This document shows positions 15,102 through 23,092 of a DNA stretch of 64,000 nt, piece after piece. The stretch is from a virus. Position numbers and translations under genes: made by a program. How positions within the stretch are numbered: position 1 is the first letter of the stretch; the number at the start of each line of letters is the position of its first letter. The stretch lies in IMG/VR virus record IMGVR_UViG_3300013307_000671, positions 1-64,000 of that record. One strand, given 5' to 3'. The notes below the pieces were generated by a model that worked only from the letters and a program-made list of their open reading frames with translations, was not told where the DNA came from and did no database searches.

Positions 15102-15470
15102 TTAAGCAACAAGTTTAGATTTGGTTACTACGCGGTCAATGTTCGAGCGAAGATGCTTCATTTCGCGAATTTTATCAGAAGCGAGCAGATATACGGCATG
15201 GATAATGCCTTTTTTAAGACTCGAACTCAGTTCCAAAACACTCATGTCTTCAATCGACTGCTTGAATGAAACAAACTCAGTCATTACGTTTTTACGCACA
15301 ACATCCGTCTCAGAAATCGCCAGACAGTTAACGTCATCATACAGCTTTTCAGCTTCAATTTTAGCAAGCTGCAGGTTCTCAAAACCATGATCTGCCATCT
15401 CAATACGACAAACAGTTTCGTTACAAAGACGTGTCAGACGGTTGTTGCCAAGGATCTCTACATTCAGCAT
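15102..15470 (-). CDS. Hypothetical helical protein (122 aa)
   Basis: The product is soluble and mostly helical, with SVLELSSSLKKGIIHAVYLL centrally and a basic C-terminus. A promoter lies directly upstream. No family is recognised. Confidence 0.65.
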   Translation of the reverse strand: MLNVEILGNNRLTRLCNETVCRIEMADHGFENLQLAKIEAEKLYDDVNCLAISETDVVRKNVMTEFVSFKQSIEDMSVLELSSSLKKGIIHAVYLLASDKIREMKHLRSNIDRVVTKSKLVA

Positions 15471-15503
15471 TTTGATTTACTCTTCAGTGATTTCGTTAAA
15501 AAC

Positions 15504-15532
15504 AGTATAGCAAAACACATTGTTAATGACAA
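15504..15532 (-). promoter_or_regulatory. Promoter of the gene at 15102
   Basis: TTGTCA and TATACT are separated by 17 bp. It overlaps the 3' end of the gene at 15523. Confidence 0.6.
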
Positions 15533-15759
15533 CATGTTTTTTGTTGTTCGAGAATATTTTTTATCTCTACTTTTAATCCCATACTGACATAGGAGCGCAT
15601 CAATCCTTTAGCAAAACCTATCGCTGAGTCGTAGTCTTTATAGGGATGCTCATGTTTTTCATCATCATACCAATCTTCACGATCAGCATCATTATTGAAA
15701 AGGCTAACCAGCCATTCATTTTTAGGATTTAACGTAATGGTAATCAGAATACTTTTCAT
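15523..15759 (-). CDS. Hypothetical acidic protein (78 aa)
   Basis: The chosen ATG (MKSILITITL) follows TTGGATTCCC. The protein is acidic with a DADREDWYDDEKHEH run. Its 3' end overlaps the next gene's promoter. Function is unknown. Confidence 0.6.
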   Translation of the reverse strand: MKSILITITLNPKNEWLVSLFNNDADREDWYDDEKHEHPYKDYDSAIGFAKGLMRSYVSMGLKVEIKNILEQQKTCCH

Positions 15760-15772
15760 GGGAATCCAATAG

Positions 15773-15798
15773 AAAAGGGCCACCTGAGCAGCCCTTTA
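15773..15798 (-). terminator. Terminator after the gene at 15813
   Basis: AAAGGGC...GCCCTTTT hairpin lies directly after the stop codon on the minus strand. Confidence 0.6.
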
Positions 15799-15812
15799 TG
15801 ATTATGAAGACG

Positions 15813-16115
15813 TTATGCCTCTACGGTCGAAGCCTGAACCAGAGCAACCAGCTCAAACAGTTCGCCCATATTATCTGCTACTTCATAGTAGCCCGCAGAA
15901 TGCCCCGCTTCCCACGCCATGCTAAACACTTTATCTTTTACCGCCTGTGGCGCGTCAGCATAGCCGAAATGTGCGGAGACTTTTTCTTTAAAATCTTCTT
16001 TAATCGCTTCATTCGCCCGATTTCGGTCCGACCAGCTTTTAGGAAATTCGTGATAGTTAGCGTTTTGACGGTCTGAACAGCTATTACAAAAAGTCATCAG
16101 ATCAAGTTTGCTCAT
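15813..16115 (-). CDS. Hypothetical protein (100 aa)
   Basis: GAAAGGAAATAAAA precedes the ATG. The product starts MSKLDLMTFCNSCSD and is otherwise helical with FSMAWEAGHSAGYYEVADNM, a pattern I have seen in small conserved phage proteins without known role. It forms a single-gene unit. Confidence 0.65.
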   Translation of the reverse strand: MSKLDLMTFCNSCSDRQNANYHEFPKSWSDRNRANEAIKEDFKEKVSAHFGYADAPQAVKDKVFSMAWEAGHSAGYYEVADNMGELFELVALVQASTVEA

Positions 16116-16150
16116 TTTTATTTCCTTTCATCTCTCGTTTCGATGTAGAC

Positions 16151-16179
16151 ACTATATCGCACTTCACCATCATGCACAA
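16151..16179 (-). promoter_or_regulatory. Promoter of the gene at 15813
   Basis: TTGTGC and TATAGT lie 17 bp apart, with AAAAAGC just upstream. Confidence 0.7.
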
Positions 16180-16233
16180 GCTTTTTATGACAACATTTAA
16201 TGTTTTTTAGAGATTTTTTTACTGGATAATAAA

Positions 16234-16257
16234 AAAGGCCTCCTAAGAGACCTTTTT
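16234..16257 (-). terminator. Terminator after the gene at 16260
   Basis: AAAGG...CCTTT hairpin is followed by TTTTTTATT on the minus strand. Confidence 0.65.
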
Positions 16258-16259
16258 CA

Positions 16260-16592
16260 TTACCAGGATACATTGATAATATACTCACCTTTTGGAAGGA
16301 CTCCTTCATACATCAGGAAATCAATAATATCATCAGTGTTCACATGCCAGATGCCTTTCTTGAGTTTCTCAAGGAAATCAACTTTATCTTTTTCCGTAAA
16401 ATAAAGTGTATTAGAGCCTAACTCATGAGAGCTGTCATTGTGGGCCTCTACGCTTGCTACAAACTCATATTTCTCAATATCAGGACATTCAGCAAGCTTA
16501 GGCAGCTCAGTTTTAACCAAACGATTAAAATCAAAATAATCCATTGAATAAACCGCTTTGGATGTAATCTCGTATTCGTTAAAGTTAATCAT
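16260..16592 (-). CDS. Hypothetical protein (110 aa)
   Basis: The product is acidic and soluble, with SSHELGSNTLYFTEKDKVDF in the middle and a C-terminal hydrophobic patch. It is followed at once by its terminator and preceded by the gene at 16620. No family is recognised. Confidence 0.65.
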   Translation of the reverse strand: MINFNEYEITSKAVYSMDYFDFNRLVKTELPKLAECPDIEKYEFVASVEAHNDSSHELGSNTLYFTEKDKVDFLEKLKKGIWHVNTDDIIDFLMYEGVLPKGEYIINVSW

Positions 16593-16619
16593 TTATGCCT
16601 CTTAGGTGATAGTTTAAAA

Positions 16620-16832
16620 TCAAGAAATATGAGCAGAAAAATCGATCTTAACAACTTTAAGACCTTCGTAGTTCTCTGAAATCTCAGATAATACACGCTC
16701 AGCCTCTTCTTTTCCTGAACAAACTTGATTGATTGAGGATAAATTTAGACCGCATTGATAACCAAAGGCATCATAAAAATAATGACCATCAGTAACCGCA
16801 TATTTCACATCAAGATCGATAATCTTAGACAT
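16620..16832 (-). CDS. Hypothetical protein (70 aa)
   Basis: The 70-residue product starts MSKIIDLDVKYAVTDGHYF and looks like a small alpha/beta protein. It is first in its operon. No family is recognised. Confidence 0.6.
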   Translation of the reverse strand: MSKIIDLDVKYAVTDGHYFYDAFGYQCGLNLSSINQVCSGKEEAERVLSEISENYEGLKVVKIDFSAHIS

Positions 16833-16870
16833 TTTAACCTTCCGCTTAATGTATTTTTTAAAGTGTTGAC

Positions 16871-16899
16871 ATTATAGCGTAATACCAACACTCAAACAA
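16871..16899 (-). promoter_or_regulatory. Promoter of the 16620-16260 operon
   Basis: TTGTTT and TATAAT are 17 bp apart. The flanks (AAAAAGC before, GTCAAC after) are nearly identical to those of the promoter at 17167, indicating promoter duplication. Confidence 0.75.
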
Positions 16900-16928
16900 G
16901 CTTTTTCTTCAACAAAACAGCTTCTTGA

Positions 16929-17135
16929 TTAATCTTTGAAAGACACTTCACTCAACTTTTCAAAACCATAATGCGAAATCATGTCTTCCATCACCTGCTT
17001 AGAAGTAGTAGGTAGGACAACCCACATTTCATCTTCTTTACAATAGTTGTTAACCGCAAAACCTGCAGCTAAAGCACGGTCGAAATCGCCTTCGCCTTTT
17101 TTGACCAGGCAGTGAACATAAGATGTCGCAGACAT
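16929..17135 (-). CDS. Hypothetical protein (68 aa)
   Basis: The ATG (MSATSYVHCL) follows GAGGATTTAAAA. The small product contains KKGEGDFDRALAAGF and YGFEKLSEVSF, with no membrane segment. It is a single-gene unit. No family is recognised. Confidence 0.65.
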   Translation of the reverse strand: MSATSYVHCLVKKGEGDFDRALAAGFAVNNYCKEDEMWVVLPTTSKQVMEDMISHYGFEKLSEVSFKD

Positions 17136-17166
17136 TTTTAAATCCTCATTTGTTTTTAATGTTGAC

Positions 17167-17195
17167 ATTATAGCGCAACATCAACTCTCAAACAA
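17167..17195 (-). promoter_or_regulatory. Promoter of the gene at 16929
   Basis: TTGTTT and TATAAT are separated by 17 bp, in a context nearly identical to the promoter at 16871. Confidence 0.75.
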
Positions 17196-17207
17196 GCTTT
17201 TTCTGAT

Positions 17208-17236
17208 TTGAGATAGTTCGATTTTTATGCTATTTT
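17208..17236 (+). promoter_or_regulatory. Promoter of the metallophosphoesterase gene
   Basis: TTGAGA and TATTTT are separated by 17 bp on the plus strand, about 20 nt before the AAAAAGGAG ribosome site. Confidence 0.6.
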
Positions 17237-17257
17237 TGATTTTAAAAAGGAGACCTT

Positions 17258-18376
17258 ATGTTTTTTGTTTATACCAGGATACTTTTCTCTTATTTGTTAA
17301 TCACTATCATTCTACCACTACCACTGCCTGTTTATCTTAAAGCGTGCTTAGGCCTGCTGTTGCTTGCCGGAACTCAGCTACACTACGTTTCACGGAAAAT
17401 CAGCGGCATGATGGTAGCCAACTATCCAAAACCTTTGCTTTACGCATGGGAATACCTTTTTGCTTTTGCTGTCATTCTTTTCCTCATATCCTTGCCTGTT
17501 AACCTTACAAAAGCGTTTACATGGTTGTTCTCTTTAAACACAACCTTTCACGCGGTAAACTCAGCATCAGCTCAATATGGACTCATAGGCATATCCGTCC
17601 TGCTGTCTCTTTACAGCTTTTATCAGGGCAATAAAGCACCATCGGTAAAGCGTAAGACGATTATACTTAAACACTGGCCTGATGCTCTGAATGGTTTCAC
17701 CATTGCTCAACTCAGTGATCTGCACGTGAGCAATCTGCTTACTCAAAAATGGCTATCATCCGTAGTGAATCAAACAAATGCCTTAAATCCTGACCTTATC
17801 GTCATTACAGGCGATTTTACCGATGGATTCCCGTCTATGTATGCCGAGAATATAAAACCGCTTAAAACGCTTTCTGCGCGTCATGGTGTGTATGGCTGCT
17901 TAGGTAATCATGATTACTATTATGACTATGATGGATGGACAAAAGAGTATAGGAAAAATGGCGTCCATCTTTTGATTAATGAACACGTAGAGATATCAAG
18001 ACAAGGCCACTCATTTATTTTAGCTGGCGTAGCCGATCCCGCAGCAAAAGCACACCATCAGGCTTCACCTGATATCAAAAAGGCTATCGGATGTGCTGAA
18101 TCAAAAGCTATTATTCTACTTGATCATCGTCCAGATAGCATCTATGAGAACGCAAAAGCTGGTGTCGATCTGCAGTTATCTGGTCATACACATGGAGGTA
18201 TGATGCCTTTACTTGCTCAAATCGTTAAAAAGGCCAATAGGGGATTTAACTCAGGTCATTACTTTGTGGATAGCGCTCAGCTTTACTTAAGCAATGGAAC
18301 AGGTATCTGGAATGGTTTCCCACTGCGCTTAGGCTATCCGGCAGAAATCACATTGCTTACCATTAAAAATAAATAA
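17258..18376 (+). CDS. Membrane-anchored metallophosphoesterase (YkuE/YaeI-like)
   Basis: The 372-residue protein has about four N-terminal membrane helices (7-27, 29-44, 65-83, 106-122). A calcineurin-like phosphoesterase domain follows, with all metal motifs in order: SDLH (D154, H156), GD at 185-186, GNHD at 216-219, H290 and GHTHGG at 309-314. Bacterial relatives act on phospholipids or UDP-lipid intermediates at the inner membrane; the substrate here is unknown. The start follows AAAAAGGAGACCTT. It is a stand-alone plus-strand gene with promoter and terminator. Confidence 0.9.
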   Translation: MFFVYTRILFSYLLITIILPLPLPVYLKACLGLLLLAGTQLHYVSRKISGMMVANYPKPLLYAWEYLFAFAVILFLISLPVNLTKAFTWLFSLNTTFHAVNSASAQYGLIGISVLLSLYSFYQGNKAPSVKRKTIILKHWPDALNGFTIAQLSDLHVSNLLTQKWLSSVVNQTNALNPDLIVITGDFTDGFPSMYAENIKPLKTLSARHGVYGCLGNHDYYYDYDGWTKEYRKNGVHLLINEHVEISRQGHSFILAGVADPAAKAHHQASPDIKKAIGCAESKAIILLDHRPDSIYENAKAGVDLQLSGHTHGGMMPLLAQIVKKANRGFNSGHYFVDSAQLYLSNGTGIWNGFPLRLGYPAEITLLTIKNK

Positions 18377-18393
18377 GGCCGCTTAGCGGCCTT
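18375..18393. terminator. Bidirectional terminator
   Basis: AAGGCCGC-TTA-GCGGCCTT overlaps the stop codon of the phosphoesterase gene and faces the minus-strand gene beyond. Confidence 0.8.
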
Positions 18394-18398
18394 TATAC

Positions 18399-18755
18399 TT
18401 AGAAGTCTGGCAGGTTTTTATTTTCCAACTTCATTACAAACGCATAAAATTTCCGGCTCGGAGGAACGCCCATGCTAATATAGTGTTTATATCCTTCAGG
18501 CCACGACCAATCATCCAATGTAAACTCAATGCTACCATTAGGCTTATTGGTTAGCCTGTGCATTGACCAGCCACGATAATGCTGCCTGTCAGCTTTATTT
18601 TCGAGAAGCTGAAGTGCTTCCATAAATGCGGTCCGGTCATAACCTTCCACATTTTCAATCACCGGAAAAGGCAAGCCAGTCTCATCTTTTTCTTCTGTTC
18701 TGCGCCAATAACCTTCAACACCTTCAGGAAAAGCACACGCTTTGTTATCTATCAT
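18399..18755 (-). CDS. Hypothetical protein (118 aa)
   Basis: The ATG (MIDNKACAFP) is preceded by GAGG; an upstream GTG is an alternative. The product is Trp-rich in its second half (RGWSMHRL, LDDWSWPEGYKHY) and has no membrane segment. No family is recognised. Confidence 0.65.
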   Translation of the reverse strand: MIDNKACAFPEGVEGYWRRTEEKDETGLPFPVIENVEGYDRTAFMEALQLLENKADRQHYRGWSMHRLTNKPNGSIEFTLDDWSWPEGYKHYISMGVPPSRKFYAFVMKLENKNLPDF

Positions 18756-18778
18756 TATTTTGTTCACCTCAAAGAAAA

Positions 18779-18800
18779 AGGCCGCACGCGGCAGCCTGTT
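18779..18800 (-). terminator. Hairpin between 18812 and 18399 genes
   Basis: GGCCGC-ACGC-GGC type stem is followed by CTTTTTC on the minus strand; the fold is imperfect. Confidence 0.45.
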
Positions 18801-18811
18801 TGTTGTTTGTA

Positions 18812-19267
18812 TTACTGAATTGCCTCAATCGCTTCCTGAACGCTTCGAAATGAATGGTTATCAACTTTAGCGCTTTTATCTGACATGATCTTAACGGTAT
18901 AACCATTAAAAATAAAATCAGTAACGAAGTCTGGCGCATTATATTCAGCCTCTGTCATCAGGGACTGAACACTAGGTTCATTATAAAAATAATCACCACC
19001 GCCACAACTTGAGCGAGACTGGCTAACTTCTAAATAGAACACCTCACCATCAACTGTAATTTTCATTACAGCATCTTCCACATTTTGGTATCGACCTTCG
19101 TCAGTCCATTCACCTTCGGACACTTCTTCGCATTCAATACTGTAGCCCTTTTTCTCCAGATCACTACAAGCAGCATCGACATGAAATTCATAATAACGAT
19201 GATAAGAGCCGCTATTTTTGAAACTTTCCGCCAGCGCGGACTGAAGAATGCTTTTAATCGTTGACAT
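18812..19267 (-). CDS. Hypothetical protein with CGGGDYFYN motif (151 aa)
   Basis: The 151-residue product begins with a helical segment, then CSDLEKKGYSIECEEVSEGEW and the loop SSCGGGDYFYNEP near residue 83. The loop resembles the GGGDYYGN loops of the protein at 11794, so the two may share a fold. No catalytic motif is recognised. Confidence 0.7.
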   Translation of the reverse strand: MSTIKSILQSALAESFKNSGSYHRYYEFHVDAACSDLEKKGYSIECEEVSEGEWTDEGRYQNVEDAVMKITVDGEVFYLEVSQSRSSCGGGDYFYNEPSVQSLMTEAEYNAPDFVTDFIFNGYTVKIMSDKSAKVDNHSFRSVQEAIEAIQ

Positions 19268-19289
19268 ATTTATTCCTTTTCACGTTTGA

Positions 19290-19895
19290 TTAATGACTTT
19301 TCTTTTGAGTTTTCTTAACAACCTCAGAAAGAACATAAGACGGCGACGGTTTAAACTTCTTAATATCCTGATTCAGAGTAATCAGTGCTCGATGAAGCGC
19401 ATCAACATCTAAACCATAAGCAATCGCTTCTTTAAACAGATAAACCTTATAGTTAGTAAAGTTTATTTCATTTTTTTCAAACTTCTTATAAGCTTCATTA
19501 TAAATACGCTTTACTTCCTCTTCTGTCATGACAGAAAATACATTACTGGTCAGCTTATTAGGGATATCCTGAAGACGCTCAAAAAGCTCCTCAAGTTCAG
19601 TTTTAGGGCGATCCACTTTAAAGATAAGATGGTCTTCTTCCTTCGCTGCTTTTTCAATCCAGAACCCATTGCGACCGCTGTTTAATACAGAGTCAATCGT
19701 TAATGCGCGATCAGCGATTTTAGCATAGCCAAAAGAAAACTTATCACCTTTAGGGCCAACACCCTTAACAACATACTCTTTGCTCTTAGGGTGAGTCGCA
19801 ACCAGATCATGAGAAACCTTAAAGCCCTTCTTCTCTACCAAAGGCGATCTATTCAAAATAGCTTCAATATCTTCTTTAGAAAAACGTAAGCTCAT
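19290..19895 (-). CDS. Hypothetical protein (201 aa)
   Basis: GTGAGGAAAGAAG precedes the ATG. The product has an N-terminal alpha/beta part (to about residue 95) and a helical C-terminal part with SVMTEEEVKRIYNEAYKKFE, ending in a basic tail. The following 240 bases up to 20134 hold only a perfect ribosome site with a six-codon frame (20072-20092) and a terminator. Function is unknown. Confidence 0.65.
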   Translation of the reverse strand: MSLRFSKEDIEAILNRSPLVEKKGFKVSHDLVATHPKSKEYVVKGVGPKGDKFSFGYAKIADRALTIDSVLNSGRNGFWIEKAAKEEDHLIFKVDRPKTELEELFERLQDIPNKLTSNVFSVMTEEEVKRIYNEAYKKFEKNEINFTNYKVYLFKEAIAYGLDVDALHRALITLNQDIKKFKPSPSYVLSEVVKKTQKKSH

Positions 19896-20110
19896 CTTCT
19901 TTCCTCACTGTTTTTGATAAGGAATTATACCAAAAAACAGTGTGATTTTAAAGCTTTTTCTTTGCCTTTCTATAACTTTAAAGCTTTCAAAATCATAGTC
20001 TTAATTGATGATTATATCAAGTGATTTTCCTTTACACAAAGAAAGACTCATCGGAAGACTATTATCTTCACTCAACAATCTTTTTTAAGCATAACTACTC
20101 CTTATAAAAA

Positions 20111-20130
20111 AAGCCTCCGAAGAGGCTCTT
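20111..20130 (-). terminator. Terminator after the gene at 20135
   Basis: AAGAGCCTC-TTCG-GAGGCTT is followed by seven T on the minus strand. Confidence 0.8.
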
Positions 20131-20134
20131 TATT

Positions 20135-20782
20135 TTATTTAAGGTTGTCAATTTCTTTATACACGTCCGCCCATTTATCCTCTACATGGATACAACCTAT
20201 AAAGTTATTATTAATCGGGCTTACGCTATTAATCTGCTCGTAAAGCCAATGCTGTGGCTTTGAACAAAGCTGCATCTCACCCACATAAACCAGCTTCACA
20301 CTACCGTTATCATTTTCAAGAGAGAAGCCCAATTTCCCCATAACCTCGCGAACGCCTTTGCGTTGGTTTTTGTTCAGTGATCCCGTATTGATTTTTACCC
20401 GAATTTGATCGGAACCACCTGTGATTTTCGACACCTCATCTTTAGTCGTCTCTATCAGATTCTGCCGTTTTTCGATAAAATCTTGCTTTATCTTATGACG
20501 CATCTTCTGATTGTTTTCAATATGTAAACTAATATTGTTGAGATGTGTCAATGCTTTCTCAAACTCGTCCTGTAGAACCGGATCAACCTGAACACCCGAA
20601 AGCCCCCTGATAACTTCAGTGAGTTTAAACGTATCATAGACACCCAAACCTAACACATCGGTATCAATATCTAATGGATACATCTCAAGCTGATTTTTCT
20701 CATCAAGCTTAAGTCCTTTAATTCCTGCTTTTGCTGCTTCAACAATATCGTTAACTGCTTCATTTTCAGTGGTATTTGTCAT
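20135..20782 (-). CDS. Hypothetical protein (215 aa)
   Basis: The 215-residue product has a central coiled coil (LNNISLHIENNQKMRHKIKQ) and a C-terminal domain with NTGSLNKNQRKGVREVMGK and LYEQINSVSPINNNFIG. There is no membrane segment. It is the only gene between its promoter and terminator. No family is recognised. Confidence 0.7.
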   Translation of the reverse strand: MTNTTENEAVNDIVEAAKAGIKGLKLDEKNQLEMYPLDIDTDVLGLGVYDTFKLTEVIRGLSGVQVDPVLQDEFEKALTHLNNISLHIENNQKMRHKIKQDFIEKRQNLIETTKDEVSKITGGSDQIRVKINTGSLNKNQRKGVREVMGKLGFSLENDNGSVKLVYVGEMQLCSKPQHWLYEQINSVSPINNNFIGCIHVEDKWADVYKEIDNLK

Positions 20783-20810
20783 AATAACTTTATCCTATTT
20801 TATCATGCCA

Positions 20811-20839
20811 AGTATACTTTATTTGATTATTAAGTACAA
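20811..20839 (-). promoter_or_regulatory. Promoter of the gene at 20135
   Basis: TTGTAC and TATACT are separated by 17 bp. Confidence 0.7.
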
Positions 20840-20852
20840 CACTTAAAACAAA

Positions 20853-20873
20853 AAAGCCACCCGAAGGCAGCTT
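20853..20873 (-). terminator. Terminator after the SprT-like gene
   Basis: AAGCTGCC-TTCG-GGTGGCTT, with one mismatch, is followed by six T on the minus strand. Confidence 0.8.
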
Positions 20874-20879
20874 TACTTT

Positions 20880-21521
20880 TTAACGAATCTGAACTTTACC
20901 ATAGAAATCCCGGCTTGCTACCACTCGTTGTTTTTTCGTTTTACTGTTGGTAAAAGTCAGGCAACGTTTTTTCTGCAGCAGATCATGTTGTGCTTTCGTT
21001 AAAAGAACCTCTTCACCCTCTACTGAGAGATACTTAAAGCGGTAAATAGCGCGAGGCTTTCTGGCAGGTGCCATTGTTTTAAATCTTCTTGTAGATGCGG
21101 ATAGTTCTCCACCCAGCATTGCACAAATAGCTTTAAACTCTCTGCCATGAGGTTTTATTTTTCGCCCCTTAACGTTGAAGTTAATAAAACATACCAGATG
21201 CGCCACCTCATGAGGGACTACTTTATCCAGCACATACTCTACATCTTCAGAGATGGCGCGGATGTCAAACTCAAGACCCAACTTATAGCCCATTACTGCG
21301 CTAGCATCTCTCTTAAATGTTGCCAGCGCTACCGCACGGCTTCCCTGACGAAAAGATAATGAGACACCTGAATGACTGATCTTACCAGGCAAATCTAACA
21401 CATCAGCCTGAGCAATCACTTCCTTTACACGCTTTTCAAGACGCGTAATGATATCACGTAATACTTCTTCAGACGGCGCACCGGATAACGTGGTTTTGTT
21501 TAGCAAGGAGGATTTGATCAT
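20880..21521 (-). CDS. SprT-like zinc metalloprotease (213 aa)
   Basis: The zinc-protease motif HEVAH lies at 104-108 (H104, E105, H108) and a third ligand is likely in KPHGREFKAICAMLG (H125), the order typical of SprT/Spartan-like proteins. A basic C-terminal domain with KKRCLTFTNSKTKKQRVV may bind DNA. Family members cut DNA-crosslinked proteins or have chaperone-like roles. An inverted repeat, ACCGACTTATC/GATAAGTCGGT, lies 40-80 nt upstream. Catalytic residues look complete. Confidence 0.8.
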   Translation of the reverse strand: MIKSSLLNKTTLSGAPSEEVLRDIITRLEKRVKEVIAQADVLDLPGKISHSGVSLSFRQGSRAVALATFKRDASAVMGYKLGLEFDIRAISEDVEYVLDKVVPHEVAHLVCFINFNVKGRKIKPHGREFKAICAMLGGELSASTRRFKTMAPARKPRAIYRFKYLSVEGEEVLLTKAQHDLLQKKRCLTFTNSKTKKQRVVASRDFYGKVQIR

Positions 21522-21551
21522 GGCTTTTCTCTCATTAGTGTCTATGAGAAA

Positions 21552-21598
21552 TAGTATAACCGACTTATCCCTTTATGACAACAAGATAAGTCGGTTTT
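21552..21598. promoter_or_regulatory. 11-bp inverted repeat upstream of the SprT-like gene
   Basis: ACCGACTTATC and GATAAGTCGGT are arranged head-to-head around a short loop containing TTGTTGTCA, with a T-run on the plus-strand side. It could terminate the gene at 21609, and it also overlaps the promoter region of the SprT-like gene. Confidence 0.5.
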
Positions 21599-21608
21599 TT
21601 GCTATTTT

Positions 21609-21851
21609 TTACTTTCTCATGCAGAGCGACTTTAATCGCTTAATGTTGAAGGCAATGCCAGCAGAAAGCATAAACAAGCAGTTTACAACGGGAACCGCTG
21701 AGAACACCACATGCATCACTTTAAGATATTTAATGCGTTTAACATTTTCCGCTTTTACATCATCCAGCATGATTGTGTGGATCATGTAAACCGTCATAGC
21801 GGTAGTGAGATACACCACGCCCACCACCATTGAAAGGAAACTTACATGCAT
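21609..21851 (-). CDS. Small two-helix membrane protein (80 aa)
   Basis: AAGGAGCTAAAA precedes the ATG. Two hydrophobic helices (about 5-28 and 46-66) flank a charged loop DDVKAENVKRIKYLK. Function is unknown. It follows the gene at 21867 by 15 nt in one operon. Confidence 0.7.
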   Translation of the reverse strand: MHVSFLSMVVGVVYLTTAMTVYMIHTIMLDDVKAENVKRIKYLKVMHVVFSAVPVVNCLFMLSAGIAFNIKRLKSLCMRK

Positions 21852-21866
21852 TTTTAGCTCCTTGAG

Positions 21867-22520
21867 TTAAAAGCGATCTTCTTCACAATAAGTGTATTGT
21901 TCGACCAGAATAGCTTTTGCCTTAATCAGCGTTTCAGCCAAATCATCATTCCAGTCAACCAGAACCACGCTATGAAAACGTGTAGCACTCCCTACAGCAT
22001 ATTTACCGTCTTTTTCGATCAAATGAAGACCACCTTCAAAGCTGTCATAGTCGAAAGTATCATTCAACAGGATTTCAAAGAAACGATAACCTGAAATCTT
22101 TTCATCATTAAAGTTAACTTCTTTTTGAATCGGTTTAATGATTTTCAGAGGTTGCTTAATCAGATATGCCGACATCGCCCGAATTTCTTCGTCAGTTTTA
22201 TCTGATAAACGCATCTGCAGAGCCACCTGATTATTTTCACCATACAGACCATCGCTTTGCAGGCCATGCTCCCAAAAATACTTATGATGGAAGTTGTAAA
22301 TTCCATCATGATGGCCCGTCTGAGAATAATCCATTAAAAACGCAACATCTTCATCAGAGCCAGAGAAATTCTCAAGAAATACATCGAGCATGTGCTGACG
22401 GGCAGCCAGCCTGCGATCCTGAATCTCTTTACGCTGACGCGCAAGCTCTTTCAGTGTCTCTTCCGTGCTCTCTACTTCGCTTTTGTATGCCGCCTGAGCT
22501 GCTAAGAATGCGCTATTCAT
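21867..22520 (-). CDS. Hypothetical protein with N-terminal coiled coil (217 aa)
   Basis: The first 45 residues are a coiled coil (YKSEVESTEETLKELARQRK). The rest is acidic alpha/beta with QTGHHDGIYNFHHKYFWEHG and YDSFEGGLHLIEKDGKY. The His-rich part could bind metal. No known family is recognised. Confidence 0.7.
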   Translation of the reverse strand: MNSAFLAAQAAYKSEVESTEETLKELARQRKEIQDRRLAARQHMLDVFLENFSGSDEDVAFLMDYSQTGHHDGIYNFHHKYFWEHGLQSDGLYGENNQVALQMRLSDKTDEEIRAMSAYLIKQPLKIIKPIQKEVNFNDEKISGYRFFEILLNDTFDYDSFEGGLHLIEKDGKYAVGSATRFHSVVLVDWNDDLAETLIKAKAILVEQYTYCEEDRF

Positions 22521-22548
22521 GTCTTACCTCATTTTTGTTTAGGTTGTC

Positions 22549-22577
22549 ATTATAACCATAACGAGCATCAACCACAA
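22549..22577 (-). promoter_or_regulatory. Promoter of the 21867-21609 operon
   Basis: TTGTGG and TATAAT are 17 bp apart on the minus strand, with GACAAC following the -10. Confidence 0.65.
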
Positions 22578-22592
22578 TCATTATTTAACAAA

Positions 22593-22612
22593 AAAGCCAC
22601 CGAAGTGGCTTT
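22593..22612 (-). terminator. Terminator after the gene at 22619
   Basis: AAAGCCAC-TTCG-GTGGCTTT is followed by a T-run on the minus strand. Confidence 0.85.
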
Positions 22613-22618
22613 GTATTA

Positions 22619-23071
22619 TTAGTGAGCATGTAGAGCATTGTTATATCTAGCAAAAGCTTCGGCAAGTTTGCGCAAATCTTTATCGATATTGCGAATAACT
22701 TCTTCCAGATATTTATCTTCAACACTTACGCTCGAAAGAGGAGTAAACGCTTGAGAGCGAATATTGCTGATTTTGTTATTTTCAAGAGAAACAATCATAG
22801 CCATCAAAGAAAAATCTTCGTTATCTATGACAGGTTTTTGACATGATTCATCAAACTGACTCGTGAATAAACCTTCCATTTTTCTTATAAGGTTATTTAC
22901 ACGTTCTTCAATTTTAAGACTGTTTTCAGTATAGCCCTTTACCGCCCCAGCAGGCAGATATGGCATAACCATCCAGTGCTCACCTTTCAGTTTCTCTATA
23001 TAGCTTTTAGCAGCAAATTTCAAAACTCTCAGATCGTCAGAAGTAAATACTTCTTTTTCAGTTGTCATCAC
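22619..23071 (-). CDS. Hypothetical protein (150 aa)
   Basis: The product is soluble and helical: VLKFAAKSYIEKLKGEHW at the N-terminus and LEEVIRNIDKDLRKLAEAFARYN at the C-terminus. Either of two adjacent ATGs may start it. No family is recognised. Confidence 0.65.
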   Translation of the reverse strand: MMTTEKEVFTSDDLRVLKFAAKSYIEKLKGEHWMVMPYLPAGAVKGYTENSLKIEERVNNLIRKMEGLFTSQFDESCQKPVIDNEDFSLMAMIVSLENNKISNIRSQAFTPLSSVSVEDKYLEEVIRNIDKDLRKLAEAFARYNNALHAH

Positions 23072-23092
23072 TGTTGCCCTTTATGATTAAGA

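Noticed and set aside
16118-16309. Minus-strand 63-codon frame
   Set aside because: It covers a promoter, a terminator and the end of the neighbouring gene, so it is intergenic signal rather than a gene.
20072-20092. Six-codon frame with perfect ribosome site
   Set aside because: A peptide MLKKDC is too short to call a gene and no attenuator lies behind it; probably the remnant of a lost gene.
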